A stretch of 64,000 nt of DNA, from positions 1-64,000 of the forward strand of contig NZ_JAAIWM010000001.1 of the NCBI RefSeq assembly GCF_011008845.1, written 5' to 3'. Source of the stretch: Bacillus mesophilus. Lineage in GTDB: Bacteria; Bacillota; Bacilli; Bacillales; SA4. Below are positions 34,044 to 45,313 of the stretch, one piece after another (within the stretch, counting starts at the first letter, position 1; each line of letters begins with the position of its first letter). The notes under the pieces were generated by a model. That model was not told the origin of the DNA, searched no databases, and saw only the letters and a list, made by a program, of their open reading frames with translations. The translations under genes were made by a program, and so were the position numbers.

Positions 34044-35330
34044 TTACTGCATATAATTCTTTAATTGTTGTGTGATGGATAATGTTGGCTGTATATAGCC
34101 CTTACATAAATAACTATCTTTCTCTTCTTCAAAGGATAGCTCTGTTAAAACAGAGGTTGACTTTAGCATAGATAACAATTTTCCTTCTGAGTTAGGAATA
34201 TACACCTTGTATTCTTCCATGGTTTCCATCATTAGAGATTGAATCACTTGCTTTAACGAGTCTAAATCATCCTCATTAAAGGCACTAATTAGAATGGACT
34301 GGTGAACCGATGAAGGAACAAAGTCGTGGTGCTTTTCATCACTCTTATTGTAGACGGTTAGCACCGGAATCTTGTCTGCTTCAAGCTCATCTAACAACTT
34401 ATAGACGGTTTGCTCATGATTAAAATAATCTGGATTTGACGAGTCGACTATATGTAAAATTAAGTCTGCTTCCTTGGCCTCCTCTAGCGTAGATCTAAAG
34501 GCAGCTATTAATGAGGTTGGTAAATCTTGAATAAACCCAACTGTGTCTGTTAGCAATGCCGTAAATCCTGATGGCAAAATACACTTACGCGTCATCGGAT
34601 CAAGAGTCGCGAAGAGTTGATTCTCTTCAAATGAATCAGCTTCGGTTAACCTATTAAACAATGTAGATTTCCCGGCATTTGTGTAACCCACTAGAGCAAG
34701 CTGAAACGATTGATTATGCTTTCTTCTTTCTCGATATCTTTCACGATGCTTTACGATGCTAACCAGTTGAGATTTAATATCATCAATTCTACGGTGAATA
34801 TGACGTCGATCAGTTTCTAGTTTTGTTTCACCTGGTCCTCTTGTTCCAATACCTCCACCAAGTCTCGACAGTGAAAGACCTTTTCCTATTAAACGTGGTA
34901 ATAAATATTGAAGCTGAGCTAGCTCTACCTGTAGCTTCCCTTCTCTAGATCTTGCCCTTTGAGCAAATATATCTAAGATTAGCTGCGTACGATCAATAAC
35001 CCTTGCTTCTAATACATTTGAAAGATTTCTTATCTGACTTGGAGATAATTCATCATTAAATATAATCACATCTGGCTCTAGCTCTTCTGCAAGAGTAATT
35101 AACTCTTCAACCTTCCCCTTACCAATATAAGTCGCGGGGTGTCTAGTATTTCTCTTTTGAGAGACGGTTGCGATTGCTTTACCTTTTGCTGTTTTAGTTA
35201 AAGAAACTAATTCATCTAAGGAGTATTGAAAACGGTCATCATCTTCAGTAGGCAGTTGACAACCAACAAGTATTACTTTTTCAAGCTCCTGCTCTGTTGT
35301 TCCCAATGATTCATCCCTCATTCCTGACAT
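34044..35330 (-). CDS. hflX: HflX ribosome-associated GTPase
   Basis: A 428-residue GTPase with an N-terminal nucleotide-binding domain (about 1-200) and a G domain with P-loop [14 protein letters not shown] and NKSD. HflX splits stalled 70S ribosomes under stress. The family signature [12 protein letters not shown] is present at the domain junction. Forms a unit with ynbB. Confidence 0.96.
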   Translation of the reverse strand: MSGMRDESLGTTEQELEKVILVGCQLPTEDDDRFQYSLDELVSLTKTAKGKAIATVSQKRNTRHPATYIGKGKVEELITLAEELEPDVIIFNDELSPSQIRNLSNVLEARVIDRTQLILDIFAQRARSREGKLQVELAQLQYLLPRLIGKGLSLSRLGGGIGTRGPGETKLETDRRHIHRRIDDIKSQLVSIVKHRERYRERRKHNQSFQLALVGYTNAGKSTLFNRLTEADSFEENQLFATLDPMTRKCILPSGFTALLTDTVGFIQDLPTSLIAAFRSTLEEAKEADLILHIVDSSNPDYFNHEQTVYKLLDELEADKIPVLTVYNKSDEKHHDFVPSSVHQSILISAFNEDDLDSLKQVIQSLMMETMEEYKVYIPNSEGKLLSMLKSTSVLTELSFEEEKDSYLCKGYIQPTLSITQQLKNYMQ

Positions 35331-35492
35331 TTTTACTTTATAAACTCATCATACCAAATCTGCCTATAATTAGAAACTTCTTCAAAGTTTGTTAAATTTA
35401 AATGCTTTTTATACAAATTGTCTTGATTTCAGCCATATACCTGTTAAAATAAAGCGAATCATCATAGAACATTAACTTGAGAGGGAACATAA

Positions 35493-36128
35493 ATGATTAC
35501 TTGGGATGTTATGACAATCATTGGCACCATTGCTTTTGCTGTGAGCGGAGGCATTGTGGCAATGGAAGAAGATTATGATATATTAGGAGTTTATGTATTA
35601 GGATTAGTTACCGCCTTTGGTGGCGGTGCTATTCGTAACTTATTAATCGGAGTACCTGTTTCATCTCTATGGGAACAGGGCTATATGTTTCAATTAGCTC
35701 TTCTATCTATTACGGTTATTTTTCTTTTTCCAAATGGCCTGTTAAAACATTGGAAAAGATGGGGAAATTTCTTCGATGCAATTGGACTCGCAGCATTTGC
35801 GATTCAAGGAGCCTTGTATGCGACTGAAATGGGGCATCCCATTAGTGCCGTAGTTGTCGCAGCTGTGTTAACCGGGAGCGGTGGTGGAATCATCCGCGAT
35901 GTACTCGCGGGGAGAAAACCTGTCGTTTTCAGGTCAGAAATTTATGCTGTTTGGGCAGCTTTAGCCGGATTAGCTATTGGCTTTAATGTCGTTACTGGAA
36001 CTCTTGGTCTTTATTTATTATTTATATTGATTGTCGCCTTACGGATGGCCTCATTATTTTATAAATGGAGGTTACCCGTTAAATCCATTGGACAACAAGA
36101 GCCTCAAAGACACACTTTAAAAGCTTAG
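35493..36128 (+). CDS. TRIC-type cation channel family protein (YvgT/UPF0126-like)
   Basis: A 211-residue membrane protein with two repeats of three helices. Each repeat carries the signature glycine-rich motif: FGGGAIRNLLIG (about 45-56) and GSGGGIIRDVLAG (about 128-140). Prokaryotic TRIC proteins form trimeric K+/Na+ channels. GAGAGGG precedes the ATG. It is inserted between hflX and spoVK, on the opposite strand. Confidence 0.92.
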   Translation: MITWDVMTIIGTIAFAVSGGIVAMEEDYDILGVYVLGLVTAFGGGAIRNLLIGVPVSSLWEQGYMFQLALLSITVIFLFPNGLLKHWKRWGNFFDAIGLAAFAIQGALYATEMGHPISAVVVAAVLTGSGGGIIRDVLAGRKPVVFRSEIYAVWAALAGLAIGFNVVTGTLGLYLLFILIVALRMASLFYKWRLPVKSIGQQEPQRHTLKA

Positions 36129-36227
36129 TTTTATTTATACTATATAACTATGAACCATCTAAAATCGGAATGGAAATTATTAAAGTGGATATCTTTTGTA
36201 AAAAATAGAAATAATATATGAACATGT

Positions 36228-36257
36228 AAAGGAGCTCCCCGCTCGGGTAGCTCCTTT
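36228..36257 (-). terminator. terminator of spoVK
   Basis: AAAGGAGCT and AGCTCCTTT with inner CCC/GGG form the stem; the minus strand continues AT-rich. It overlaps the spoVK stop. Confidence 0.75.
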
Positions 36258-37206
36258 AGATTTCAACTCCAAATTCCAAATCATGACGTTGAATTAATAA
36301 TAGGTCCTGTCTCTCATATGATTCGTTTCGTAATAGCCGCATTGCTTGTGAGCGGATTGTCTTCTCAATAACATTTCGTACATATCTCCCATTACTAAAA
36401 GAACGAGGGTTTTGTAATAGGAGTTCCTTTAGATGATTCCTCAGCTCCCACTCCGCATCTTTCGTTAATTGGTACTCCTTATCCGAAAGAATTCTTTTAC
36501 CAATTTCCATTAATTGCTCAACTGAGTAATCTGGGAAATCTAATACTACAGGAAATCTTGATTTCAACCCTGGATTCAATGAAAGAAAGTTTTCCATTTC
36601 ACGAGAATATCCAGCAAGAATTAATATAAAATCATGCTGTTTATCTTCCATATGCTTAACTAACGTATCAATTGCTTCTTTACCAAAGTCTTTTTCTCCA
36701 CCTCTAGCCAAAGAATATGCCTCATCCACAAATAAGATCCCACCCATTGCTTTTTTTATGAGATCCCGAGTTTTCTGAGCAGTATGACCAATATACTCGC
36801 CCACCAAGTCTGCTCGTTCCGCCTCAATTAGGTGTCCTTTTGACAAGACATTCATTTGAAGAAAGAGTTTACCTAATAATCGTGCTACAGTCGTTTTTCC
36901 AGTACCTGGATTTCCTTTAAATAGCATATGCAGTACTTGTTTACCAACCTTGAGTCCTTGTTCCTCTCTCTTTTTATTAATGTATAGCCATGCATAAATT
37001 TCTTTTACCATTTTTTTCATCTCAGTTAACCCAACGAGATTAGCTAATTCTTCTTCTATGTGCTTGAGTTCTGGATGTTTGGCCGGAACCTCAACCATCG
37101 GGTACGGCTCACGATCCATTTTAGTGGAATGAGAATGTTGTTTTTTCTGATCGTGAAGAATAATATTAATTTGTCCGTTGTTTTTTAACTTAATTGGTTG
37201 ATCCAA
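36256..37206 (-). CDS. spoVK: stage V sporulation protein K (AAA+ ATPase)
   Basis: A 316-residue CbbX-type AAA+ ATPase with Walker A FKGNPGTGKTT (about 90-100), Walker B GILFVDEAYSLARG and a sensor region. SpoVK is made in the mother cell and is needed for spore maturation; its target is unknown. Same place as in B. subtilis. Confidence 0.95.
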   Translation of the reverse strand: MDQPIKLKNNGQINIILHDQKKQHSHSTKMDREPYPMVEVPAKHPELKHIEEELANLVGLTEMKKMVKEIYAWLYINKKREEQGLKVGKQVLHMLFKGNPGTGKTTVARLLGKLFLQMNVLSKGHLIEAERADLVGEYIGHTAQKTRDLIKKAMGGILFVDEAYSLARGGEKDFGKEAIDTLVKHMEDKQHDFILILAGYSREMENFLSLNPGLKSRFPVVLDFPDYSVEQLMEIGKRILSDKEYQLTKDAEWELRNHLKELLLQNPRSFSNGRYVRNVIEKTIRSQAMRLLRNESYERQDLLLIQRHDLEFGVEI

Positions 37207-37442
37207 GGACTTTCACCTCTCATTTCATTACATTATACGTTGAAACTTTGAGAAATGTGACAAAAGCCTAATTTTCTAAAAAAAAGTTCAAAATTGATTT
37301 GATTCGTAACAAAAATACTTACAAATTAAGACACGATTTACGCTAATTTGTCTATATATGCGCTTTCCCGAGAAATATCTTATTGCTTAGTATTTTGTTT
37401 TCTATCTGATAACTTTACGGAAAAAATCAGTCTATAAAAAAA

Positions 37443-37463
37443 AACCTCGAGTATATCGAGGTT
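37443..37463 (-). terminator. terminator of hfq
   Basis: AACCTCGA and TCGAGGTT form a perfect 8-bp stem with loop GTATA, followed on the minus strand by nine T. Confidence 0.9.
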
Positions 37464-37695
37464 AAGATTGTTGTTCAAGATCTATTTGAACATTCTTTTG
37501 TGGAACAAATGTTGATATAGCATGTTTATAGATTAACTGTTGCTTCCCTTCTGATTCCAACAGAACTGTAAAGTTGTCAAACCCCTTTACTAATCCTCTT
37601 AATTGAAAACCATTAAGTAGGTAAACCGTAACAAATGCGTTATCTTTACGAAGCTGATTTAAAAATTGATCTTGGATATTAATAGACTGCTTCAT
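37462..37695 (-). CDS. hfq: RNA chaperone Hfq
   Basis: A 77-residue Sm-like protein; ATG 37695 follows GGAGGGC. Sm1 ([21 protein letters not shown]) and Sm2 ([10 protein letters not shown]) motifs are intact. Conserved next to miaA. Confidence 0.96.
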   Translation of the reverse strand: MKQSINIQDQFLNQLRKDNAFVTVYLLNGFQLRGLVKGFDNFTVLLESEGKQQLIYKHAISTFVPQKNVQIDLEQQS

Positions 37696-37733
37696 GTAAG
37701 CCCTCCTCATTTCTCTATACTGTTCTATTTCGC

Positions 37734-38669
37734 TTAAATCTTAAGCTTTCCTGCTATATATTCAATTATTTCAATAAACTTTTTTTCATAGTCTCCCTCT
37801 GTCATATCAAACCATTTGACATCCATCTTGTTTCGAAACCAAGTTAGCTGTCTTTTGGCATATCTTCTCGAGTTTCTTTTCAAAAGTTCAATCGCATCTT
37901 GAAAGGAAATTAGACCATCTAAATATTGATATAACTCTTTATAACCAATCGCTTGAATTGATTGTACATCTTTAATTCCCAAGTCATGCAGTTTCCTAAC
38001 CTCTTCTTCTAGACCTTCTTCTACCATCAAATCTACACGTTGATTAATCCGATGATATAAAATTTCTCGATCTAGAGTTAGGCCAATTAATGCTAAGTCA
38101 TATAGTAACTCTTCTTCCTGCTCATCCATATAGTCACTCATGGTTTTACCGGTTGTTATGTATACTTCGAGTGCCCTAATTACACGGCGGTGATTATTTG
38201 GGTGTATACTTTCAGCACTTATAGGATCAATCTGTTGCAAACGCTCCATTAATACATCTATTCCCTTTTCAGCTAGTTCCGTTTCAAGCTGTTTTCTAAC
38301 AGCTTCATCAGAGCCCTTTTCTGAAAAATGATAATTATGAATGACAGACTGGATATATAACCCGGTTCCACCAACAATGATGGGGAGCTTTCCTCGTGCT
38401 GTGATTTCCTGAATCAATTTTCTTACATCTGTTTGAAATTCTGCCGTTGAATAAGGTTCGGTAGGATCCTTAATATCAATAAGATGATGCGGAATTCCTT
38501 CCATTTCTTCTGGTGTAATCTTTGCTGTCCCTATATCCATGGAACGATATATCTGCATAGAGTCTCCACTGATAATTTCACCATTAAATCTCTTTGCTAC
38601 CTCAATACTAAGCTTGGTCTTACCAACAGCTGTTGGTCCAATAATAACAACAACCTTCTCCATATTCAT
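37734..38669 (-). CDS. miaA: tRNA dimethylallyltransferase MiaA
   Basis: MiaA adds an isopentenyl group to A37 of UNN-reading tRNAs, and MiaB (45.3 kb) then methylthiolates it. The 311-residue protein has P-loop [11 protein letters not shown] (about 11-21), the [17 protein letters not shown] substrate motif and GGTGLY. The start is uncertain by two codons (38669 or 38663). Confidence 0.96.
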   Translation of the reverse strand: MNMEKVVVIIGPTAVGKTKLSIEVAKRFNGEIISGDSMQIYRSMDIGTAKITPEEMEGIPHHLIDIKDPTEPYSTAEFQTDVRKLIQEITARGKLPIIVGGTGLYIQSVIHNYHFSEKGSDEAVRKQLETELAEKGIDVLMERLQQIDPISAESIHPNNHRRVIRALEVYITTGKTMSDYMDEQEEELLYDLALIGLTLDREILYHRINQRVDLMVEEGLEEEVRKLHDLGIKDVQSIQAIGYKELYQYLDGLISFQDAIELLKRNSRRYAKRQLTWFRNKMDVKWFDMTEGDYEKKFIEIIEYIAGKLKI

Positions 38670-38812
38670 GTTCTTATATTCTACCTCGTTCCTACCGTTC
38701 TATAGTATGATCCTATTTTATCATAAACCTCATGATATTAATTATAGACATTGTAGCAACATCAAAATAGTATGCCCAATCCGATCCGTTTCATTCGTAT
38801 TTTTTAAAAAAA

Positions 38813-39110
38813 GACTGTGTTAAACATTGTTGTTGATTTTCGTTACAGGACACTCGCTTTCCGCGGGCGAGTCCGTGAGCCTCCTCACTGGAAAAGCGAA
38901 AATGCCCCGGTTAGCCCCGACAAGCATTCGCCTGTGGGGTCTTCCCGTGACCCGCTCTCCCGCGCTTGCACAGGAAGTGCTGACCTCTGCGTTTGCCACA
39001 GGACGTGGCAGCCTTTAGTAGAGGTTCCTTATAATCGCGTCCTTCCACTACAATCAACACTGCAAAAAAAACAACACTGGTCTTTAACACAGCTAAAAAA
39101 ATCATTCGTT
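38813..39110. repeat. long intergenic repeat, copy A
   Basis: This GC-rich block in an AT-rich gap runs from GTGTTAAACATTGTTGTTGA through TTTCCGCGGGCGAGTCCGTG and TCTGCGTTTGCCACAGGAC to CACTACAATCAACACTGC and TTAACACAGC. A shorter relative lies at 51164-51345. Similar blocks are widespread between genes in Bacillus. It contains short open frames in every direction but no ribosome binding site. It fills most of the 555-bp miaA-mutL gap. Confidence 0.85.
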
Positions 39111-39201
39111 GGGTTTTGAAAATTTATATGTGTGCAGATTACTATGCACTTGGAAAAGTTATACAGAAATGAAAAACTTTATAATTTCCTAATCAAAAGA
39201 A

Positions 39202-39226
39202 AAAAGCTGTAAAAATTACAGCTTTT
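39202..39226 (-). terminator. terminator of mutSL
   Basis: AAAAGCTGTAA and TTACAGCTTTT form a perfect 11-bp stem, followed by T-rich DNA on the minus strand and overlapping the mutL stop. Confidence 0.88.
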
Positions 39227-41051
39227 ACATAACACGTTTAAAGAGCTTTTCCATTTCATAGGTTGAGAAATGAATAATGATTGGTCTTCCATGAGGACAA
39301 GTAAACGGATCTTCCGACAGACGTAACGATTCTAATAAAGGAAAAATATCGGTCTCACGTAAATAATGATTGGCTTTAATCGAACCTTTACAGCTCATCA
39401 TGATAGCCGTTTCTTCTCTAAGTTTCTTGATGTCTACCTTTTTAGATGTTAGCACCTGCTGGATAATCTCTTCAATGACCTCCGCTTCATATCCTTCTGG
39501 AAACCACTGCGGATGTGCTCTAACAATATAGCTTTGAGGCCCAAAGTCCTCTAAGAAAATACCAACCTCTTGTAGCAATTCTTTGTTTTCCTCGATGGTC
39601 AAATACTCGTCATGTGAATATTCAAGGGTTAATGGAACTAATAAGTCCTGTAACTCTCTTCTAACTTGCCCAACCTTTTCGCGATAAAACTCATATTTTA
39701 CCCGTTCCTGAGCAGCATGCTGATCAATGATAAAAAGTCCGTTCTCATTTTGGGCAAGAATATAAGTGCCATGCATTTGTCCAATAGGATACAGTGGAGG
39801 AATACGTTCCTCTTTCATTTCTTCTATCGGGGTACTATTTTCTTCTTCAGAGAGCATCTCTTCACTTATAAAAGATGAACTTGGTTTGTCCTTATTCTCT
39901 GTTTCAATAGGAAAAGTAACTTCTTTAGGAATATAATCTCGTTCCTCTTTATGATATGCTTGCTGTTCTTTAATTACTGTGGGTGGAGTATGACTAAAAC
40001 TAAAGGATTCTTGAACACTATCATTTTTCTTAAAAGATTTAGGTGGCTGTACTGCTGGAATTAGCTGTTGTTTCTTAAAAAGAGCTTTAATGCCATCCTT
40101 TAAAAGCTCATGCAGTTCAGGTTCTTTACTAACGCGAACCTCAAGTTTTGCAGGATGCACGTTTACATCTACTAATAATGGATCCATTTCAATTTCTACA
40201 AATACAATCGGAAATCGACCAATAGGAAGTAAGGTATGATATCCGTCTTGTATCGCTTTACTAATTGGAAAATTCTTAATATAACGGCCATTAATAATGA
40301 CAGATAAATAGTTACGTGAGGCCCTTGTTATTTCAGGAAGTGAGACGTATCCTTTTATTTTAAAATCCAGTGATTCTAGCTTAATAGGCAGCAACTTCTT
40401 AGCAATAGACATCCCATATATAGATGCTAATACTTGAAGTACATCTCCACTACCATTTGTATATAAGACTCTATTGCCATTATGAGTTAACTTGAATGAC
40501 ACTTCTGGATAGGCCATTGATATTCTATTAATTGTATCTGTTATATTTCCGAGTTCTGTATGAACTGTTTTCATATACTTAAGTCGCGCTGGTGTATTAA
40601 AGAAAAGATTCTTTACCGTAATTTCTGTACCTTTACGACTATTCGTTTTTTCATGCTTAACTACTTTACCACCTTTTAAGGAGAGTAGAGTACCTGGGCC
40701 GTTTCCTGTTGAGGTTTTGATTTCAAGTTCTGATACAGAAGCAATACTAGGCAATGCCTCTCCTCTAAATCCCAATGTTCGGATTCGGAAAAGGTCAATT
40801 TCATCTTTGATTTTGCTCGTCGCATGTCTTTCAAAGGCTACTAAACAATCATCCTCTTCAATTCCATGACCATTGTCTATGATTCTAATCTTCGATAGAC
40901 CAGCCTCTTCGATTTCGACTTCTATAATCGTACTACCAGCATCTATTGAATTTTCAACAAGCTCTTTAACAACAGATGCAGGTCGTTCGACTACTTCACC
41001 TGCAGCTATTTTATTGGAGAGTGCGTCATCTAGTTTTCTAATAATCCCCAC
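39225..41051 (-). CDS. mutL: DNA mismatch repair protein MutL
   Basis: A 608-residue MutL with the N-terminal GHKL ATPase ([26 protein letters not shown]), a linker of low conservation (about 335-430) and a C-terminal endonuclease domain with [12 protein letters not shown] and CPHGRPI metal sites, as in bacteria without MutH. GTG start after GGGGGAG, 13 bp after mutS. Confidence 0.97.
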   Translation of the reverse strand: MGIIRKLDDALSNKIAAGEVVERPASVVKELVENSIDAGSTIIEVEIEEAGLSKIRIIDNGHGIEEDDCLVAFERHATSKIKDEIDLFRIRTLGFRGEALPSIASVSELEIKTSTGNGPGTLLSLKGGKVVKHEKTNSRKGTEITVKNLFFNTPARLKYMKTVHTELGNITDTINRISMAYPEVSFKLTHNGNRVLYTNGSGDVLQVLASIYGMSIAKKLLPIKLESLDFKIKGYVSLPEITRASRNYLSVIINGRYIKNFPISKAIQDGYHTLLPIGRFPIVFVEIEMDPLLVDVNVHPAKLEVRVSKEPELHELLKDGIKALFKKQQLIPAVQPPKSFKKNDSVQESFSFSHTPPTVIKEQQAYHKEERDYIPKEVTFPIETENKDKPSSSFISEEMLSEEENSTPIEEMKEERIPPLYPIGQMHGTYILAQNENGLFIIDQHAAQERVKYEFYREKVGQVRRELQDLLVPLTLEYSHDEYLTIEENKELLQEVGIFLEDFGPQSYIVRAHPQWFPEGYEAEVIEEIIQQVLTSKKVDIKKLREETAIMMSCKGSIKANHYLRETDIFPLLESLRLSEDPFTCPHGRPIIIHFSTYEMEKLFKRVM

Positions 41052-41064
41052 TAGTACTCCCCCT

Positions 41065-43650
41065 TTAACCTTTTAATTTCTTTTGAATTTCATATAACTT
41101 ATTCATCGCATCCATCGGAGTCAATTCCATTATAGGAATCGATTTAATTTGCTTTAAAATCTCTCTTTCTTTATCAGATAGATTTGATTCTTTAACCGTT
41201 GTTGCCTGTTCAGCAAAGAATGAAAGCTGGGTTTCTTCTGTTATTTCTTTTTTAGTAGTCGTACTAGTTACCTTTTCCCCTTCAAAGGTTGCTAGTAGTT
41301 GTCGGGCCCTTGAAATTAGTTTCTGGGGAAGCTCAGCCAGTTCCGCGACATGTATTCCATAGCTTTTATCTGCTGCACCTTCTTGAACCTTGTGTAAGAA
41401 TACAACTCTACCATTTTGTTCAATTGCCTTTACATGAACATTTTGTAAATGGTGTAGTTCACCTTCAAGAGCTGTAAGCTCATGATAATGAGTAGAAAAC
41501 AAGGTTTTCGCCTGAATATGCTCGTGAATATATTCGATAATCGCCTGTGCTAAAGCCATTCCATCATAGGTTGAAGTCCCTCTACCTATTTCATCAAAGA
41601 GAATTAAACTATGCTGAGTAGCATGTGCAATCGCATTTTTTGCTTCTAGCATTTCCACCATAAAGGTACTTTGACCAGATATCAAATCATCTGCAGCGCC
41701 TATTCTTGTAAACACTTGATCAAATACCGGGAGGGTTGCTTCTTCCGCAGAAACAAAGCATCCTATCTGCGCCATGATTGATGTTAATGCAATCTGTCTC
41801 ATGTAAGTACTTTTACCAGACATATTTGGCCCGGTTATGAGTAGCACTTGCCGCTCATCATTCATGATACAATCATTTGCCACATACTCCTGGGAATCCA
41901 TCATTTTTTCTACTACAGGATGACGGCCATTTAAAACTCTTAACTGATGTTCAGGTGAAAGGACTGGTTTGACAAAATGGCGCTCTTCACTTACAACTGC
42001 AAATGACTGAAGAACATCTACCTCACTAATCATTTTTGCGAGCTGTTGTAGTCTTGGGATATATTCTTTTACCTGCTCACGTAACAATAGAAACAAGTCA
42101 TATTCTAACCCGACGATTTTCTCCTCAGCTTCTAATATTAAAGCTTCTTTTTCCTTTAATTCTGGTGTTATATATCTCTCGGCATTGGCTAAGGTTTGTT
42201 TCCTTTCATATCTTCCTTCTTTTAAAGAACTAATATTGGATTTTGTCACTTCAATATAATAACCAAACACGCGATTATAGCCGATTTTAAGTGATTTTAT
42301 TCCGGTTAGCTCACGTTCTTTCTGCTCCAACTCTGCAATCCATGTCTTGCCATTTCTACTTGCGTTACGATAAAGGTCAAGCTGCTCGTGATAGCCATCA
42401 CGAATCATATCTCCTTCTTTCACACTTAAAGGTGGATGATCCTTTAATGCTTGCTCTAATAAGTCAAGTAACTCCTCACAACCGTCCATGTTTGAAGCCA
42501 ATGAATTTGCATAAGGTAGCTCTAGCTCTGCAACAGTTGATCGAATTGCTGGGACCTGTTGTAATGAACGTCTAAGCTGAACTAAATCCCTTGCATTTAC
42601 ATTTCCAAAAGCAACCCGTCCTGCTAATCGCTCTATATCGTATACTTCTTTAAGCTTTTCACGTAAATCACTTCTTTGGAAAAATTGAGATAAAAGAACT
42701 CCAACCATATCATGTCTTGCTTTAATTTTCTCTGTATCAATTAAAGGACGATCAATCCATGCTTTTAGTAGTCGTCCACCCATCGCTGTCATCGTTTCAT
42801 CCAACAGCCATAGTAACGATCCCTTTTTCCCTTTCGAACGAATCGTTTCAATTAGTTCTAAATTTCGTTTAGAATACATATCGATTTTCATAAACTGCTG
42901 AGTATTATAGAATACAGCAGACTGAATATGGTCTAACTTCCGCTTCTGAGTTCGAATTAAATAATGAAGTAGTCTCGAAACAGCATGCTTTTGCTTTTCA
43001 CCATTAAGCTTTTGTAGGTGAGGAATAACCTCTTCAAATTCAATTAGAATATCTTCGATAGAGACCGTTACAAAACACCGGTCCTGTAGCTGCTTGCACT
43101 TCTGTTCTGAAAGTGAGGAAGAAACGACAGCTTCTCTAGCTCCAGTCGAGAGTAATTCACTTAGTACCTCATTCCAATCTGACAACAAGGTAACCTGTAA
43201 TTCCCCAGTTGAGAGGTCATTATAGCAAAAACCATAGCTTGAGCCATGATCAAATTCAGTAATCGAAGCTATATAATTATTTTGCTTATCTTCTAGACTC
43301 TTTCCTTCCATAACTGTTCCCGGCGTAATTAATTGAACTACCTCTCGTTTAACTACTCCCTTTGCCTGCCGTGGGTCCTCAACCTGCTCACACACTGCCA
43401 CTTTATATCCCTTTGAAACTAGTTGTTCAATATAATTAGGTGCGGCATGGTGAGGTACTCCACACATCGGAATGCGCTCTTCCACTCCACCTTCTCTACT
43501 AGTGAGTGTGATTTCAAGTACTTGTGAAGCTTGGACCGCATCCTCGAAAAACATCTCATAAAAATCTCCTAAGCGGAAAAATAAAAAGGCATCCTGGTAT
43601 TCAGCCTTTATTTTTAAATATTGCTGTATCATAGGCGTATATGTAGCCAT
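41065..43650 (-). CDS. mutS: DNA mismatch recognition protein MutS
   Basis: An 861-residue MutS. The mismatch-binding motif ([11 protein letters not shown]) is near residue 30, and the ATPase has Walker [14 protein letters not shown] and Walker [20 protein letters not shown] 43650 follows GGGGG by seven bases. Operon with mutL. Confidence 0.97.
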   Translation of the reverse strand: MATYTPMIQQYLKIKAEYQDAFLFFRLGDFYEMFFEDAVQASQVLEITLTSREGGVEERIPMCGVPHHAAPNYIEQLVSKGYKVAVCEQVEDPRQAKGVVKREVVQLITPGTVMEGKSLEDKQNNYIASITEFDHGSSYGFCYNDLSTGELQVTLLSDWNEVLSELLSTGAREAVVSSSLSEQKCKQLQDRCFVTVSIEDILIEFEEVIPHLQKLNGEKQKHAVSRLLHYLIRTQKRKLDHIQSAVFYNTQQFMKIDMYSKRNLELIETIRSKGKKGSLLWLLDETMTAMGGRLLKAWIDRPLIDTEKIKARHDMVGVLLSQFFQRSDLREKLKEVYDIERLAGRVAFGNVNARDLVQLRRSLQQVPAIRSTVAELELPYANSLASNMDGCEELLDLLEQALKDHPPLSVKEGDMIRDGYHEQLDLYRNASRNGKTWIAELEQKERELTGIKSLKIGYNRVFGYYIEVTKSNISSLKEGRYERKQTLANAERYITPELKEKEALILEAEEKIVGLEYDLFLLLREQVKEYIPRLQQLAKMISEVDVLQSFAVVSEERHFVKPVLSPEHQLRVLNGRHPVVEKMMDSQEYVANDCIMNDERQVLLITGPNMSGKSTYMRQIALTSIMAQIGCFVSAEEATLPVFDQVFTRIGAADDLISGQSTFMVEMLEAKNAIAHATQHSLILFDEIGRGTSTYDGMALAQAIIEYIHEHIQAKTLFSTHYHELTALEGELHHLQNVHVKAIEQNGRVVFLHKVQEGAADKSYGIHVAELAELPQKLISRARQLLATFEGEKVTSTTTKKEITEETQLSFFAEQATTVKESNLSDKEREILKQIKSIPIMELTPMDAMNKLYEIQKKLKG

Positions 43651-43671
43651 TAATAGTCCCCCGTAATTCAC

Positions 43672-43998
43672 TTTAAAAACTTCGTATCTATTATAACATA
43701 ATTCTACATTTTTCTTGTTTGGTAAAAATAGAAAAGAGGGCCTTAAAGTAGGGAATAAATAAAACGAAATGGTTAGTGTATGGTGAATTCAATTAGGAAT
43801 TTTTATTGGTCATTGGAGAAATTTAATGGACTTGAAAGGATGAGTTTGATTCGTAGAGAATATAATATGTTTTTTACAAATCGAAATCCTTGGATAGTGC
43901 TAATTCATTGGGATCTTGATATCTTTTATGACTAAAGCGTAGAAACAGATTAGTCGTATTTTTCAATTAGTATAGGGTTTCTTATTAAGGCAAAAAAA
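43672..43998. other. mutS-cotE gap, no supported gene
   Basis: About 330 bp. It contains a TATAAT near 43693-43698 on the minus strand that probably drives mutS. A 51-codon plus-strand frame (43780-43935) has no ribosome binding site and is not called as a gene. Confidence 0.5.
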
Positions 43999-44023
43999 AA
44001 CTAGGAAGAATGCCTCCCTAGTT
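43999..44023 (-). terminator. terminator of cotE
   Basis: AACTAGG and CCTAGTT form the stem base, extended inward imperfectly, followed on the minus strand by nine T. Confidence 0.85.
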
Positions 44024-44028
44024 CGTTG

Positions 44029-44568
44029 TTACTCTTCTTCGTCGCCTAATAAGAAGTTCGGATCTAAATCTTCGAAATCCTCGTCATCTACGTCGAAATC
44101 AAAGTCGTCATCGCAGCATTCATCACTTACTACAACACAAACCTTTGTTTCCCCAATTACCTCAACTAAGAATTCTCTTTCTACCTGAACAACCACCTTG
44201 TTTCCATTTGGTGAAATGGTAGCTTCAAGGCAATTTGGCTGCTGAATTGCTCGAGCAATTACCTCATGATCATCACCAAAGAAGTTCTCATCTCGATAAC
44301 GAAGCTTTACACAATCCTTGTATGATACTGTTTCTGTTACAACCTCTGTTTTTGTATTGTCGTTGTAAGAGTACCATACGTTAATATCATAGCGTCCATC
44401 AACTTCCACAACATCCCCACATTTTTTTGCATTATATACGTGGTTAATTACCCAGCATCCTAGGATACTCGTTGGTCTGTGTGAAGGTGAAATGGTATGT
44501 GTTGACTGCGTGAACTTCTTGCCTTTTCCAACAACAGCCTTTGTAATAATTTCTCTGTATTGGGACAT
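44029..44568 (-). CDS. cotE: outer spore coat morphogenetic protein CotE
   Basis: A 179-residue protein with the CotE start [19 protein letters not shown] and a very acidic C-terminus ([20 protein letters not shown]). CotE organises assembly of the outer coat in the mother cell. GAGGAGGG precedes the ATG. Position next to mutS and ricA as in B. subtilis. Confidence 0.97.
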   Translation of the reverse strand: MSQYREIITKAVVGKGKKFTQSTHTISPSHRPTSILGCWVINHVYNAKKCGDVVEVDGRYDINVWYSYNDNTKTEVVTETVSYKDCVKLRYRDENFFGDDHEVIARAIQQPNCLEATISPNGNKVVVQVEREFLVEVIGETKVCVVVSDECCDDDFDFDVDDEDFEDLDPNFLLGDEEE

Positions 44569-44814
44569 AAGAACAAACCCTCCTCAATTCAATCTACAAT
44601 TCATCCTATGCGTGACAAATGACTAGTGTGCTACTAATTTTTTTAAGAAAAGAAAAAATTTCATAATCAGCAAAATTAGGCGGTTTAGTTCATTGTATGC
44701 ACGAATGCCCAGATATGTACTAAAATTTAATTAGGTTGAGGAATTTTTGTTTAAATATACACGAAAAAAAGGCGCACGCACTAGACAAAAATTCATTTTC
44801 TTCTATCCAAACAA

Positions 44815-44848
44815 AAAAGGTGCAGAAGGAAACCTTCTTACACCTTTT
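44815..44848 (-). terminator. terminator of ricA
   Basis: AAAAGGTGCAGAAGG and CCTTCTTACACCTTTT pair over 15 bp (one mismatch) with loop AAA. Confidence 0.85.
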
Positions 44849-44858
44849 CTTTTCTTAT

Positions 44859-45311
44859 TTAATGACAACCGCAACCGTCACCACAGCTACTGCCTGATCC
44901 TGCACCATTTACTTTTGATCCTGTTTCTCCACGCAATACATTTCCACCAGTTGATTCAATAATTTCATTCGTCACAGTATTTGAGATTGTATTTGCTACA
45001 AGCTGTAGTAGATCATTTACATCAACCTGAGAAGTCTTGAAATCCTGAACAACCGGGATTGCATCCAGTTCTTCTTGTAATTGGTCAATTTGCGCTTCTA
45101 CCTTCTTTAACGCCTCATGCTTACCGTAGTGTTGATAGTTTACAGCGTTTTTTTGTAGGTTTTTAATTTTGCCAATCATTTCTTGAACTTTTGTATTATA
45201 GTTAATTTGTGCTTCTGCACGTTTGAAGAAGTCAACTTCTTCTGTTTGAGAAATCATTTTCGCCAAGTCTCTAGCTCTTTTTATAATTTCATCTCTTGTG
45301 TAAGTTGCCAT
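44859..45311 (-). CDS. ricA: RicA (YmcA), subunit of the RNase Y specificity complex
   Basis: A 150-residue helical protein of the YlbF/YmcA family. RicA, RicF and RicT form a complex that carries Fe-S clusters and steers RNase Y mRNA cleavage. The C-terminal tail CGDGCGCH holds the cysteines. rny itself is at 52.8 kb. ricA starts 2 bp after the miaB stop. Confidence 0.93.
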   Translation of the reverse strand: MATYTRDEIIKRARDLAKMISQTEEVDFFKRAEAQINYNTKVQEMIGKIKNLQKNAVNYQHYGKHEALKKVEAQIDQLQEELDAIPVVQDFKTSQVDVNDLLQLVANTISNTVTNEIIESTGGNVLRGETGSKVNGAGSGSSCGDGCGCH

Positions 45312-45313
45312 TT

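Noticed and set aside
38817..39119. Open frames of 60-100 codons between miaA and mutL
   Set aside because: They lie inside a GC-rich intergenic repeat found again at 51.2 kb and have no ribosome binding sites.
43780..43935. 51-residue plus-strand frame in the mutS-cotE gap
   Set aside because: No ribosome binding site and no recognisable feature; likely chance.
44747..44962. 71-codon plus-strand frame near ricA
   Set aside because: It crosses the ricA terminator and the antisense of ricA; low-complexity composition.
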